Origin: Stigmatella ashevillena | Lineage (GTDB): Bacteria > Myxococcota > Myxococcia > Myxococcales > Myxococcaceae | DNA: 64,000 nt | Reading direction: 5' to 3' | Assembly: GCF_028368975.1 (NCBI RefSeq) | Contig: NZ_JAQNDM010000002.1 | Coordinates: 3,466,425-3,530,424, forward strand | Shown: positions 18,604 through 26,815 of the stretch, in pieces | Layout of the letters: each line of letters starts with the position of its first letter | Position numbering within the stretch: the stretch's first letter is position 1 | The notes under the pieces: generated by a model | Database searches by the model: none | Told to the model about the DNA's origin: nothing | The model's input: the letters and a program-made list of their open reading frames with translations, nothing else | Translations under genes and position numbers: made by a program

Positions 18604-20049
18604 TCAGCTCTCCGGCAAGCCCGTCCGCTCGGCGATGAGGGGATCCATCTCCGGAGCACGGAGCGGCCGGGCCACGGTGTCCAGGGTGGGCAGCACGGGC
18701 ACGTCCTCGCCCGTGGCGGCCCCCAGTTCCTTGAAGCGCCGGGCCCCGGGCAGGACGCGCACCTCCAGGGAGCCCACGGTGGTGTTGTACGCATCCACCG
18801 CGCGGTCCAGGTTGCGGCCCAGGTCGCCGAAGTGGCGAGCCAGCGTCCGGATCCGGTCATACAGCGCGCGCCCCAGCTCGCGAATCTCATGGGCGTTGCG
18901 GGCCACGTTCTCCTGGCGCCAGCCGTAGGCCACGGCGCGCAGCAGGGCGATGAGGGTGGTGGGCGTGGCGAGGATGACCTGCCGGTCCACCCCCGCCTCG
19001 ATGAGGGACGGATCCTGCTCCAGCGCGGCGCTGAAGAACGTCTCGCCCGGCAGGAACATCACCACGAACTCCGGGGCGGAAGGAAACTGCTCCCAGTAGG
19101 CCTTGTCGCCCAGGGCCTTGAGGTGGGCGCGCGTCTGCGCGGCGTGCTCGCGCAGCTTCACCAGCCGGGCACTGTCGTCGCGGACCTCCAGGGCTTCCAG
19201 GTAGGCCTGGAGCGGGGCCTTGGAGTCCACCACCACGCTCTTGTTGCCGGGCAGCCGCACCACCATGTCCGGACGCAGGCGCCCGCGCTCGTGGGTGACG
19301 GTCTCCTGCTGGACGAAGTCACAGCACTCCACCATGCCGGCCAGCTCCACCACGCGCCGCAGTTGGATTTCCCCCCACCGCCCGCGCACGGTAGGGGCGC
19401 GCAGGGCCCCCACGAGGCTGGCCGTCTCGGCGCGCAAGGACTCCTGGGTAGAGGCGAGCGACTGGAGCTGCTGGGCGAGGCCGCCATAGGCCTGGGCCCG
19501 CGCCTGCTCCAACTGGCTGACCTGCGCATCCACCTTCTCCAGGGATTCGCGAAGGGGCCGCACCATGGCTTCGATGGAGCGCTCGCGCTGGGTGAGGTCC
19601 GCGCGCGCACCCTCCTGGAAGCGCGAGAGCTGAAGCTGGGCCAGCTCCAGGAAGGACTGGCTGTTCATCCGCAGCGCATCGGCGGAGAGGGCCTTGAACG
19701 ACAGGGCCAGCTCATCCCGGGCCTCGGTGAGCAATTCCAGCTTCTCCTCCATGCCCCGGCGCTCCTCGGCCGTGGCGGACTGGAGCGCGGACAGCCGCAC
19801 CTCCAACCCCGTGCAGGCATCCTGGAGCTGCCGGACGCGAAGGCGCTCGGCATCCAGCGCCCGGCGCACCTCCTGGAGCTCCCCTTCCCGGCCACGCAGG
19901 CGCTCGGCCAGGGTGGCGCGCCCCGCCTCTTCCTCCATCCGGACGAGGCGGGTTTCGTGCTGGAGGCGGCCCTGGAGGAGCAACCAGGTAAGACCGGCCC
20001 CAAGCAGGCTTCCGGCGATGAGCAGGGCAAGGGCGAGAACGAGGGCCAT
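18604..20049 (-). CDS. rmuC: DNA recombination protein RmuC homologue
   Basis: A 481-residue protein with an N-terminal membrane anchor (residues 2-24), a long coiled coil (about 30-210) and a C-terminal nuclease-like domain. The PD-(D/E)xK core is readable as RLRPDMVVRLPG and KSVVVDSKAPLQAYL near residues 268-295. RmuC limits DNA rearrangements between inverted repeats in Escherichia coli; its precise nuclease activity is not established. It is divergent from the helicase-nuclease pair, so DNA-repair genes cluster here. Confidence 0.9.
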   Translation of the reverse strand: MALVLALALLIAGSLLGAGLTWLLLQGRLQHETRLVRMEEEAGRATLAERLRGREGELQEVRRALDAERLRVRQLQDACTGLEVRLSALQSATAEERRGMEEKLELLTEARDELALSFKALSADALRMNSQSFLELAQLQLSRFQEGARADLTQRERSIEAMVRPLRESLEKVDAQVSQLEQARAQAYGGLAQQLQSLASTQESLRAETASLVGALRAPTVRGRWGEIQLRRVVELAGMVECCDFVQQETVTHERGRLRPDMVVRLPGNKSVVVDSKAPLQAYLEALEVRDDSARLVKLREHAAQTRAHLKALGDKAYWEQFPSAPEFVVMFLPGETFFSAALEQDPSLIEAGVDRQVILATPTTLIALLRAVAYGWRQENVARNAHEIRELGRALYDRIRTLARHFGDLGRNLDRAVDAYNTTVGSLEVRVLPGARRFKELGAATGEDVPVLPTLDTVARPLRAPEMDPLIAERTGLPES

Positions 20050-20151
20050 GGGAGGGCCCGGCCCCTAGCACACCGGTCTGACATCCCCTGGAACGGGCCG
20101 AGTGGGAAGTGGCGTCAAGGAGGGCGACAGGCTACTCACCAGGTCCTACCG

Positions 20152-21531
20152 ATGACGACTGAACTCCACTTCGACTGTGGCACCCTGGTCGCGCCCGCGT
20201 TGCCCGAAGACGCGCCCCTGCGCTCGCTCTTCCAGAAGGATGGGCGCACGGGCGTCTTCCGGGCGGCGGCCTGGCGCTACCGGGAGGTGGTGCTGCGGCT
20301 GCGCGAGTTGGAGGCCCCTTATAAGGACCAGGCGCGGCGCTTCGAACCCCTGGAGGTGTCGCTCACGGTGCCCCTGGAGCCCTTCCCCCACCAGCGCGAC
20401 GCCCTGGAGGCGTGGACGCACGCTGGAGGCCGGGGGCTGGTGGAGCTGCCCACGGGGGCGGGGAAGACCTTGCTGGCGGTGATGGCCATCGCCCAGGTGA
20501 AGCGGCCCACGCTGGTGGTGGTGCCCACGCTGGACCTGATGGCGCAATGGCAGGCGGTGCTGACCCGGCACCTGGGACTTCCGGTGGGGCTCCTGGGCGG
20601 AGGGGTCAACGACCGGCAGCCGCTGACGGTGACGACGTACGACTCGGCGATGGCGCAGACGGAGTTCCACGGCAACCGGTTTGGCCTGCTCATCTGCGAT
20701 GAGTGCCACCACCTGCCAGCTCCCAGCTACCGCTTCATCGCGGAGGGCTCGCTGGCCCCGTACCGGCTGGGCCTGTCCGCCACGCTGGAGCGCGCGGACG
20801 GAGGCGAGCGCGTGTGCGAGGAGCTGCTGGGGCCCCGGGTGTACCGGGCGGACATCCGCGAGTTGCAGGGGCGCTACCTGGCGCCCTACGAAGTCCGCCG
20901 CGTCGAAGTGCCCCTGACGCCGGAGGAGAAGGCGCGGTACGACGAAGCCCGGACACGCTACCTGGGCTTCGTGCGCAAGAACGGCATCGCGCTGGGCTCT
21001 CCGGAGGGCTGGGCGCGCTTCCTCGCCCAGAGCCAGCGCAGCGACGAGGGGCGCGCGGCGTACCGGGGCTACCGGGAGCAGCGGCGCATCGCGTTGACCT
21101 CCAGCGCCAAGATGGAGGTGCTGTGGCGGCTGCTGCTGGAGCACCGCGAGGACCGCGTGCTCGTCTTCACCGACGACAACGAGACGGTGTACACGCTGGC
21201 GCGAAAGCTCCTGCTGCCCGTCATCACGCACCACACGCCGATTCCCGAGCGCAAGGCCCTCCTGGCGGCGTTCTCGAGCGGGGAGCTGCCGGTGCTGCTC
21301 ACCTCGCGCGTGCTCAACGAGGGGGTGGACGTGCCCGAGGCACGCGTGGGGGTGGTGCTCAGCGGGAGCGGCAGCGTGCGCGAGCACGTGCAGCGGCTGG
21401 GACGCATCCTGCGCCAGCGGCCGGGCAAGCGCGCGCTGCTCTACGAGGTGTGCTCGGCACAGACGGCGGAGAGCGGCATCAGCGAGCGGCGGCGGCAACA
21501 CCGGGCCTACCAGGAAGGTGAGCCGTGCTGA
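20152..21531 (+). CDS. XPB/Ssl2-like superfamily 2 DNA helicase
   Basis: A 459-residue SF2 helicase. The N-terminal 80 residues form a damage-recognition-like domain. Motif I is ELPTGAGKT (about residue 97), motif II LICDECHH (about 180), motif III SATLER, and motif VI QRLGRILRQRPGK near 420; the insertion after motif III is consistent with XPB's RED/thumb region. XPB opens DNA at lesions in archaea and eukaryotes. The ATG at 20152 was chosen since the upstream reading runs through rmuC in antisense. It overlaps the Bax1-like gene by seven bases. Confidence 0.85.
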   Translation: MTTELHFDCGTLVAPALPEDAPLRSLFQKDGRTGVFRAAAWRYREVVLRLRELEAPYKDQARRFEPLEVSLTVPLEPFPHQRDALEAWTHAGGRGLVELPTGAGKTLLAVMAIAQVKRPTLVVVPTLDLMAQWQAVLTRHLGLPVGLLGGGVNDRQPLTVTTYDSAMAQTEFHGNRFGLLICDECHHLPAPSYRFIAEGSLAPYRLGLSATLERADGGERVCEELLGPRVYRADIRELQGRYLAPYEVRRVEVPLTPEEKARYDEARTRYLGFVRKNGIALGSPEGWARFLAQSQRSDEGRAAYRGYREQRRIALTSSAKMEVLWRLLLEHREDRVLVFTDDNETVYTLARKLLLPVITHHTPIPERKALLAAFSSGELPVLLTSRVLNEGVDVPEARVGVVLSGSGSVREHVQRLGRILRQRPGKRALLYEVCSAQTAESGISERRRQHRAYQEGEPC

Positions 21532-22739
21532 CGCGAGACCTGCTGCTCTTCCGCGTCCGGGAAGGCAAGCTGCGGCCCTCCTTCATCAAGCGAGAGGACC
21601 CCGAGCTGTTGGCCCTGGCCACGGAGCTGGTGGCCGAGGTGGAGCGAGCCCAGGGTCAGACGCGGGATGATCTGGAAGAGACCCTCGCCCTGCGCGCGGG
21701 CGCCTTCACGCGGCCCAAGATCGCGCGCGGGTTGGTGAAGCTGCTGCTGGACCGGGCCCTGTTCGATGAGGCCACCGAGGGCGTCGCGCAAGCCCGCTGG
21801 GAACGCTTCCAGACCGCAGCCCGGGTGCTGCGAACATTGCCCGCGGAGGCCCCGGTGGAGCTGTACGAGGCCCGGCTCGCGGAGGCCCTGCCAGCGCCCC
21901 TGGAGGAGGTTCGCGAAGCGCTCTACGTGGATCTGCCCGGCCACCGGCGGCTGCTGGGCTGGGAGGCGCTCACGCCGCCCGAACTGCTGGACCGCTACAA
22001 CCTGGCCCTGGCCCAGGGGCCCCTGATGGGCGCGCGGCGGCTCACCTTGCGCGCACGGGCCCCCGCGCTGCTGCGGGTGCGCAAGGTGCTGCGGTGGCTG
22101 AAGTTCTGCCGGCTGGTGGCGGAGGTGCGGCGGGAGGGCGACGACTGGGCGCTGGAGGTGGAGGGGCCCGGGGCCTTGCTGTCACTGCAAAAGAAGTACG
22201 GGCTTCAGCTCGCCAGCTTCTTGTCGGTGGTGCCGGTGCTGGAGCGCTGGGAGCTGGCCGCCGAGGTGGACGCCAGCGCCCGCCGCCGGGTGATGCTCGT
22301 ACTGGACCAAAGAGATCCTCTCGTCTCTCCCCACCCAGCAGCGCTGGGCCACATTCCCCCCGAGGTGGCCACGCTCGCGCAGGCCTTCGAGGACGCGGAG
22401 TGGGCGTTGGACCTCACGCCCCTGCCGCGGCACATGGGCGCCTCCGGCCTGTGCGTTCCTGACCTCACCTTCCGCCACCAGAAGACGGGGCAGGAAGTGG
22501 CGCTGGAGCTCTTTCACGCGTGGCACGCGGGTCCGCTGGCCCGGCGGCTCGAGGAGCTGCGCTCGAGGCCTGATCCCCAGTTGCTGCTCGGAGTGGACCG
22601 GGCGTTGACGCGCACCGGGGAACGGGAAGAGCTGGAAGCTCACCCGCAGGTCGTCCTCTTCAACGGCTTTCCCTCCGCTCGCAAGCTGCGCGAACGGCTG
22701 GCCAGACTCGGGGCGCCGCCTTCCTCCGCGGCGCCCTGA
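21525..22739 (+). CDS. DUF790/Bax1-like nuclease partner of XPB
   Basis: A 404-residue DUF790 protein. The N-terminus MLTRDLLLFRVREGKLRPSF is the family hallmark, followed by a helical domain and a C-terminal PD-(D/E)xK-like nuclease region (VPDLTFRHQKTGQEVALELF, about residues 312-331). In archaea Bax1 binds XPB and cuts DNA as an XPG-like structure-specific nuclease. The seven-base overlap with the helicase gene here repeats the archaeal gene pairing, which strongly supports a joint repair function. Confidence 0.85.
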   Translation: MLTRDLLLFRVREGKLRPSFIKREDPELLALATELVAEVERAQGQTRDDLEETLALRAGAFTRPKIARGLVKLLLDRALFDEATEGVAQARWERFQTAARVLRTLPAEAPVELYEARLAEALPAPLEEVREALYVDLPGHRRLLGWEALTPPELLDRYNLALAQGPLMGARRLTLRARAPALLRVRKVLRWLKFCRLVAEVRREGDDWALEVEGPGALLSLQKKYGLQLASFLSVVPVLERWELAAEVDASARRRVMLVLDQRDPLVSPHPAALGHIPPEVATLAQAFEDAEWALDLTPLPRHMGASGLCVPDLTFRHQKTGQEVALELFHAWHAGPLARRLEELRSRPDPQLLLGVDRALTRTGEREELEAHPQVVLFNGFPSARKLRERLARLGAPPSSAAP

Positions 22740-22751
22740 AGTCCGCGGACG

Positions 22752-23120
22752 TCAACCGCCGCGAGGGCGGAAGTTCGACGCCAGGACGCTGAGCAGGCGG
22801 ATGGCGCTGCGATCCAACTGGCGGGCGCGGCGCATGAGCCTGCGCAGCTCCGCCGGCTCACCCGCGTCAGAGGGCGGCTCGGCGGCCCACTTCACGTCCT
22901 GCGAGGGCTTGAGGCCCAACGCTTCGTCCGCCGAGATGGAGAGCACCACGCACAACCGGCGGAAGGTCTGGATGCTGGGCAGCATGTGGCCGCGCTCCAG
23001 ACGGCCATAGACTTCGCTCGCAATACCGATGCGCTCAGCGACGTCGGCCTGCGTGAGATTGAGGCGCTGTCGAGCGAGGCGAGCAGCCGCGCCAAGCCTG
23101 GCTGCGAGGGTCTTTTCCAT
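22752..23120 (-). CDS. XRE-family helix-turn-helix regulator
   Basis: A 122-residue DNA-binding protein. The helix-turn-helix spans about residues 8-65: RLARQRLNLTQADVAERIGI then SEVYGRLERGHMLPS. The 55-residue tail is hydrophilic and Arg-rich with no recognised ligand domain. ATG 23120 starts the typical sequence MEKTLAARLGAA; an in-frame TTG 57 bases upstream would add a non-conserved leader, so the ATG is preferred. It is divergent from the pseudo-receiver gene and could regulate it or itself from the shared 125-bp region. Confidence 0.8.
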   Translation of the reverse strand: MEKTLAARLGAAARLARQRLNLTQADVAERIGIASEVYGRLERGHMLPSIQTFRRLCVVLSISADEALGLKPSQDVKWAAEPPSDAGEPAELRRLMRRARQLDRSAIRLLSVLASNFRPRGG

Positions 23121-23245
23121 ATTCGTTAACCCACCGGGTTCGCCTATGTCGATATGACTTGCAGGGTTGGCTTCCAAGAACTCGGCAGGTAGGCTCGTAC
23201 GGATATGACCAGACGAGTCACATGGCGGAACGAGGTGTGCACGGT

Positions 23246-23656
23246 ATGGTTCGCGTGAAAATGCCCTGCTTTCTCTTCGTGGATCAGAACCCCCTCTGGC
23301 TGTCAGCGCTGGGACGCGCGACCCGCGATCTCCCGGGCTCGAAGCTTCTCGCTCACAGCGCGGAAGAAGCGCTGAGCCTGCTGCGGCTGCATGCTCCCGA
23401 AGTGGTCGTCAGCGGCTACTGCCTGCCGGAAGTGGACGGGCTGAGCCTGCTGGAACAGATGAAGAACCTGGATCCCCGGATCGCGTGCGTCCTGCACACG
23501 GCGCAGCCTCCAGAGCTGCTGCGCAGCGCGCGGGGCATCGCTCTAGTGGAGAAGGCCGCTCCTCCCGGAACGCTCTTGTCCGTCCTGAGAGCGCTCTACA
23601 TCGCGCTCACTGGACAGCTCCCGGCCTCACCTGGGGGGAGGCCCGGGGGCGCTTGA
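23246..23656 (+). CDS. Single-domain receiver lacking the phospho-acceptor aspartate
   Basis: A 136-residue CheY-like protein. The fold is clear (FLFVDQNPLWLSALG at beta-1, EVVVSGYCLPEVDGLSLLEQM at beta-3/alpha-3, LVEKAAPPGTLL at beta-5), but the usual Asp of the VxSDYxLP motif is Gly57, and only one acidic residue (Asp13) remains at beta-1; the conserved Lys103 is kept. It probably acts without phosphorylation. ATG 23246 was chosen because of a GAGG ribosome site 9-10 bases upstream; starts at 23222 or TTG 23159 remain possible. Confidence 0.75.
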   Translation: MVRVKMPCFLFVDQNPLWLSALGRATRDLPGSKLLAHSAEEALSLLRLHAPEVVVSGYCLPEVDGLSLLEQMKNLDPRIACVLHTAQPPELLRSARGIALVEKAAPPGTLLSVLRALYIALTGQLPASPGGRPGGA

Positions 23657-23664
23657 CGAGAGCA

Positions 23665-23679
23665 GGACCTATCAGGTCC
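23665..23679. terminator. Possible bidirectional hairpin between convergent genes
   Basis: A 6-bp inverted repeat ggacct/aggtcc separated by three bases lies between the convergent pseudo-receiver and thioesterase genes. No T-run follows, so it is at best a weak terminator. Confidence 0.3.
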
Positions 23680-23741
23680 ACAAGCTGTCCCCGACCTCCA
23701 GGAGGGGGCTTGCGGACCTGGAAACGTCGTCCCTCTCGCCT

Positions 23742-24527
23742 TTAGGGGCACCAGCGAAGCAACGACCGCTCGATGGCCTCGCGCAAGGCCTCCGCCGCGG
23801 AATGAATGAAGAAGTGCTCCCCCGGGAAGACCTGGAACGAGAAATCCTTGGAAGTGAGATCCTTCCACCCCTCCATCACGTCGGGCATGGCGTGAGGGTC
23901 CGCATCCCCAGCGAAGGCGCTCAACGGAAGGGGGAGCGGAGACTCATCGATGACCTTGTAGGTATCGACGATCTCGAAGTCAGCGCGCAGCATGGGCGCC
24001 AACATCTCCATGAGATCCTTGTGGGCGAGCACCTGGGGCGGCGTGCCACCGTAGCGCTCGAGGGCCTCGATGAACTCCTTCTCTGGAAGCGCGTACAGCG
24101 GCCGGACCTTCCTGCGTCCCGGAGGAGTGCCCGCGGCCACCAGCAGCCCCACCGGCAGCGGGGCGCCCTCGCGCAGCAACCAGCGCGTCACCTCCACGGC
24201 GACGAGCGTGCCCATGCTGTACCCGAAGAAAGCAAACGGGCGATCCGCCAGGGAGCGCACCACGGGCCCCAGTGCCGCGGCCATCGTCCGGACATCCCGG
24301 AAGGGCGTCTCGCCGAAGCGCGTCTCACGCCCAGGGTACTGGGCAGCCAGCACCTCGACTCCAGGAATCTGCTCCGCCCAGCGCTGCATGGAGGAAGCAG
24401 TCCCTCCGGCAAAGGGGAAGCACACCAGACGCAGCCGCGCGTCCGCACGCGCCTTCACATAGGGAAACCAGGTCTTCACACCGGGGTTGGCGGCGTTTCC
24501 ACCTCCCGGAACGGCTTTGTTGCTCAT
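23742..24527 (-). CDS. Type II thioesterase (GrsT/RifR-like)
   Basis: A 261-residue alpha/beta hydrolase. CFPFAGGTASSMQRWAEQI at residues 36-54 and the nucleophile motif FFGYSMGTLVA (Ser near 103) identify the external thioesterase family; Asp in GDADPH and His in FPGEHFFI complete the triad. These enzymes remove mis-primed acyl groups from carrier domains of polyketide and non-ribosomal peptide synthetases. No synthetase, carrier protein or phosphopantetheinyl transferase lies in the window, so it is an orphan here and may serve clusters elsewhere in the genome. Confidence 0.88.
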   Translation of the reverse strand: MSNKAVPGGGNAANPGVKTWFPYVKARADARLRLVCFPFAGGTASSMQRWAEQIPGVEVLAAQYPGRETRFGETPFRDVRTMAAALGPVVRSLADRPFAFFGYSMGTLVAVEVTRWLLREGAPLPVGLLVAAGTPPGRRKVRPLYALPEKEFIEALERYGGTPPQVLAHKDLMEMLAPMLRADFEIVDTYKVIDESPLPLPLSAFAGDADPHAMPDVMEGWKDLTSKDFSFQVFPGEHFFIHSAAEALREAIERSLLRWCP

Positions 24528-24609
24528 GGAACCTCAAACAGCGTGAGTGCCCATCCCTTCGTACTTCAACCCGCGCGGTGCGTCACGGGGGCGCGAGGAG
24601 TGTCATGGC

Positions 24610-24867
24610 ATGAGAATTACAGGGGAAACCCCTGCCTTCACTCTCCGTCTGGGGGATGGGATTGATTCACGGCTTGACCCAGTGCATCATGCGGCCCATT
24701 CGATTGACCCCACGATGACGAACGCCCTGCCCCACTTCGAGCAGACCCCGTCCCTGGCGATGAGCCAGGGCGAGCGTTCTTCCTCCGTGCAGGCCCTCGT
24801 CCTCGTAGTAGGCGTCGCGCTCCTTCTTGCGCTTCTTCTTGCGCATGGGGCCGGGCCACCGTTCTGA
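24610..24867 (+). CDS. Putative Leu/Val-rich leader peptide of the ilv operon
   Basis: An open frame ending in VQALVLVVGVALLLALLLA then HGAGPPF and a TGA at 24865-24867. Within 18 codons around 24793-24846 there are eight Leu and four Val codons, using CTT (five times) and GTA (twice), which are uncommon in this GC-rich genome. The composition resembles the Val/Leu-rich IvbL leader of the enteric ilvBN operon. ATG 24610 has a GAGGAG ribosome site nine bases upstream and would give 85 residues; internal ATGs at 24715 and 24760 (35 residues) lack good sites but would give a more usual leader length, so the start is open. Confidence 0.6.
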   Translation: MRITGETPAFTLRLGDGIDSRLDPVHHAAHSIDPTMTNALPHFEQTPSLAMSQGERSSSVQALVLVVGVALLLALLLAHGAGPPF

Positions 24868-24900
24868 GTCGGGAGGAGTTGCTCCCAGGCCGAACGAATC

Positions 24901-24939
24901 AGCCCCGCCCCCGGAAACGGAGGCGGGGTTTTCGTTTTT
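24901..24939 (+). terminator. Intrinsic terminator (attenuator) before ilvB
   Basis: The stem 24903-24913 pairs with 24918-24928 over eleven positions with one C/A mismatch, closed by a GAAA tetraloop, and is followed by ttttcgttttt. This is the strongest terminator signature in the window, yet it lies between the leader reading frame and the ilvB start codon (24977) on the same strand, which makes sense only if read-through is regulated. Confidence 0.85.
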
Positions 24940-24976
24940 CGGCTCCCACAAACCCGTGATTCGCAGTGGAGATGCA

Positions 24977-26803
24977 ATGACGAGACATGGTGCAAGTCCC
25001 AAGACAGAGCAACTGAGCCCGGGAAGCGGCGCTCCCTCCGGCGGTTCCGCGCCGGAGCGCGTGACGGGCGCAGCGAAGAGCACGGGGGCGGAGATTGTCT
25101 GGGATGTCCTCGCCAGCGAGGGAGTCGACGTCGTCTTTGGCTATCCGGGTGGGGCCATCATGCCCATCTACGACGCCATGCATCAGCGGTCGATCCGCCA
25201 CGTCCTCGTGCGCCACGAGCAGGGGGCGGCCCACATGGCAGACGGCTATGCGCGCGCTTCGGGAAAAGTCGGGGTGTGCCTGGCCACCTCGGGGCCGGGC
25301 GCCACCAACCTGGTCACGGGCATCGCCACCGCGATGCTGGACTCCTCGCCCATCGTCTGCATCACCGGCCAGGTCTCCTCCTCGCTGCTGGGCAGCGATG
25401 CCTTCCAGGAAGTCGACATCACCGGCGTCACCCTGCCCATCACCAAGCACAACTACCTGGTGACGCGTGCCGAGGACATCGCCCCCACCCTCCGGGAGGC
25501 CTTCTTCATCGCCCGCTCGGGCCGCCCGGGGCCGGTCCTCGTGGACATCACCAAGGACGCGCAGCAGGCCACCACCGATGCGGCCCTGCCTCCCCGCCCC
25601 GTGCAGCGCTCCGGCTACCGTCCCGATCCCAGCCCGTCCGAAGAGTCCCTGGATCGCGCCGCCGAGCTCATCGCCTCCGCCCAGCGGCCCCTCATCTTCT
25701 GTGGCCACGGCATCGTCAAAGCCGACGCCAGCGCGTTGCTGATGGAGCTGGTGGAGAAGACGGGCATCCCGGTGGCGAGCACCCTGCTGGGCCTGGGCGG
25801 GTTCCCGGCCCTCCATCCCCTCAGCCTCGGAATGATGGGCATGCACGGAGAGGCCTGGGTCAACAACTCCATCCAGGAGTCCGATCTGATCATCGCGCTC
25901 GGGATGCGCTTTGACGACCGGGTGACGGGCAACCTGAAGACGTTCGCGCGCAGGGCGAAGAAGATCCATGCCGAGATTGATCCGTCAGAGATCAACAAGA
26001 ACGTCACCGTGGACGTGGCCCTGACGGGAGACCTGCACAAGACGCTCACCCGGCTGCTGCCCCGCATCCAGCGGCGCACCACCACCCCGTGGGTCGAGCA
26101 CATCAACTCCCTCAAGGGAACGGCCTCGGTGCGCGACATTCAGTACATGCCGCACGACGGCCGGCTCCACGCCGCGCACGTCATCCACGACCTGTGGTGG
26201 TTGACCCAGGGCAAGGCAACGATGGTCACCGACGTGGGGCAGCACCAGATGTGGGAGGCGCAGTACTACCGCCACGAGCGCCCACGGCAGCTCATCACCT
26301 CGGGGGGACTGGGCACCATGGGCTTCGCGCTGCCGGCCGCGATCGGCGCCCGGTTCGCCAAACCCGAGGAGGAGATCTGGCTGGTGGTGGGGGATGGGGG
26401 CTTCCAGATGACGGCCTCCGAGCTGTCGACCTGTGCCCAGGAGGGCATCAAGCTCAACGTGGCCATCATCAACAATGGCTACCTCGGCTTGGTGAGGCAG
26501 TTGCAGCAGTTGTTCTACGACAACCGCTACAGCGCCACCCCCCTGCACAACCCCGACTTCGTGAAGCTCGCCGAGGCCCACGGGCTGATGGGCCTGCGCG
26601 TCACCCGGCGCGAGGAGATCCCCGACGCGGTGGCCCGGGCCCGGAGCAGCCCCGGCACCACCGTCATCGACTTCCGCGTGGAACAGGAGGACGTCGTCTA
26701 CCCCATGGTTCCCGCGGGCGCGGACCTCGACGACATGATCCGGCGCCCCGAGCCCGGCAACGAGGCGCAAGCCACGCAGCAGTGGACCAGCGGAGCCGTC
26801 TGA
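24977..26803 (+). CDS. ilvB: Acetolactate synthase large (catalytic) subunit
   Basis: A 608-residue thiamine diphosphate enzyme joining two pyruvates to acetolactate, or pyruvate and 2-oxobutyrate, the first common step of Val, Leu and Ile synthesis. The N-terminal domain has GYPGGAIMPIYDAM and the cofactor-activating Glu in RHEQGAAHMADGYAR; the C-terminal domain has the TPP-Mg motif GDGGFQM...NNGYLGLVRQ. Residues 1-35 are a Ser/Gly-rich extension. ATG 24977 follows a tggag ribosome site and is preceded by the attenuator. First structural gene of ilvBNEC. Confidence 0.96.
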   Translation: MTRHGASPKTEQLSPGSGAPSGGSAPERVTGAAKSTGAEIVWDVLASEGVDVVFGYPGGAIMPIYDAMHQRSIRHVLVRHEQGAAHMADGYARASGKVGVCLATSGPGATNLVTGIATAMLDSSPIVCITGQVSSSLLGSDAFQEVDITGVTLPITKHNYLVTRAEDIAPTLREAFFIARSGRPGPVLVDITKDAQQATTDAALPPRPVQRSGYRPDPSPSEESLDRAAELIASAQRPLIFCGHGIVKADASALLMELVEKTGIPVASTLLGLGGFPALHPLSLGMMGMHGEAWVNNSIQESDLIIALGMRFDDRVTGNLKTFARRAKKIHAEIDPSEINKNVTVDVALTGDLHKTLTRLLPRIQRRTTTPWVEHINSLKGTASVRDIQYMPHDGRLHAAHVIHDLWWLTQGKATMVTDVGQHQMWEAQYYRHERPRQLITSGGLGTMGFALPAAIGARFAKPEEEIWLVVGDGGFQMTASELSTCAQEGIKLNVAIINNGYLGLVRQLQQLFYDNRYSATPLHNPDFVKLAEAHGLMGLRVTRREEIPDAVARARSSPGTTVIDFRVEQEDVVYPMVPAGADLDDMIRRPEPGNEAQATQQWTSGAV

Positions 26804-26815
26804 GGACACGCCACC

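Larger units (their letters stand above)
24528..24976. promoter_or_regulatory. Regulatory leader region upstream of ilvB
   Basis: A 449-bp gap between the divergent thioesterase and ilvB. It holds a short open frame with a Leu/Val-rich end, then a small hairpin (gggag 24871-24875 with ctccc 24882-24886), then a strong intrinsic terminator only about 40 bases before the ilvB start. This order is that of a ribosome-mediated transcription attenuator; the parts are listed separately. The promoter, expected upstream of about 24595, was not identified with confidence. Confidence 0.7.

Noticed and set aside
18562-20151. 530-codon upstream extension of the XPB helicase frame
   Set aside because: It lies antisense to rmuC and contains no helicase-related sequence; ATG 20152 gives the complete family-length protein.
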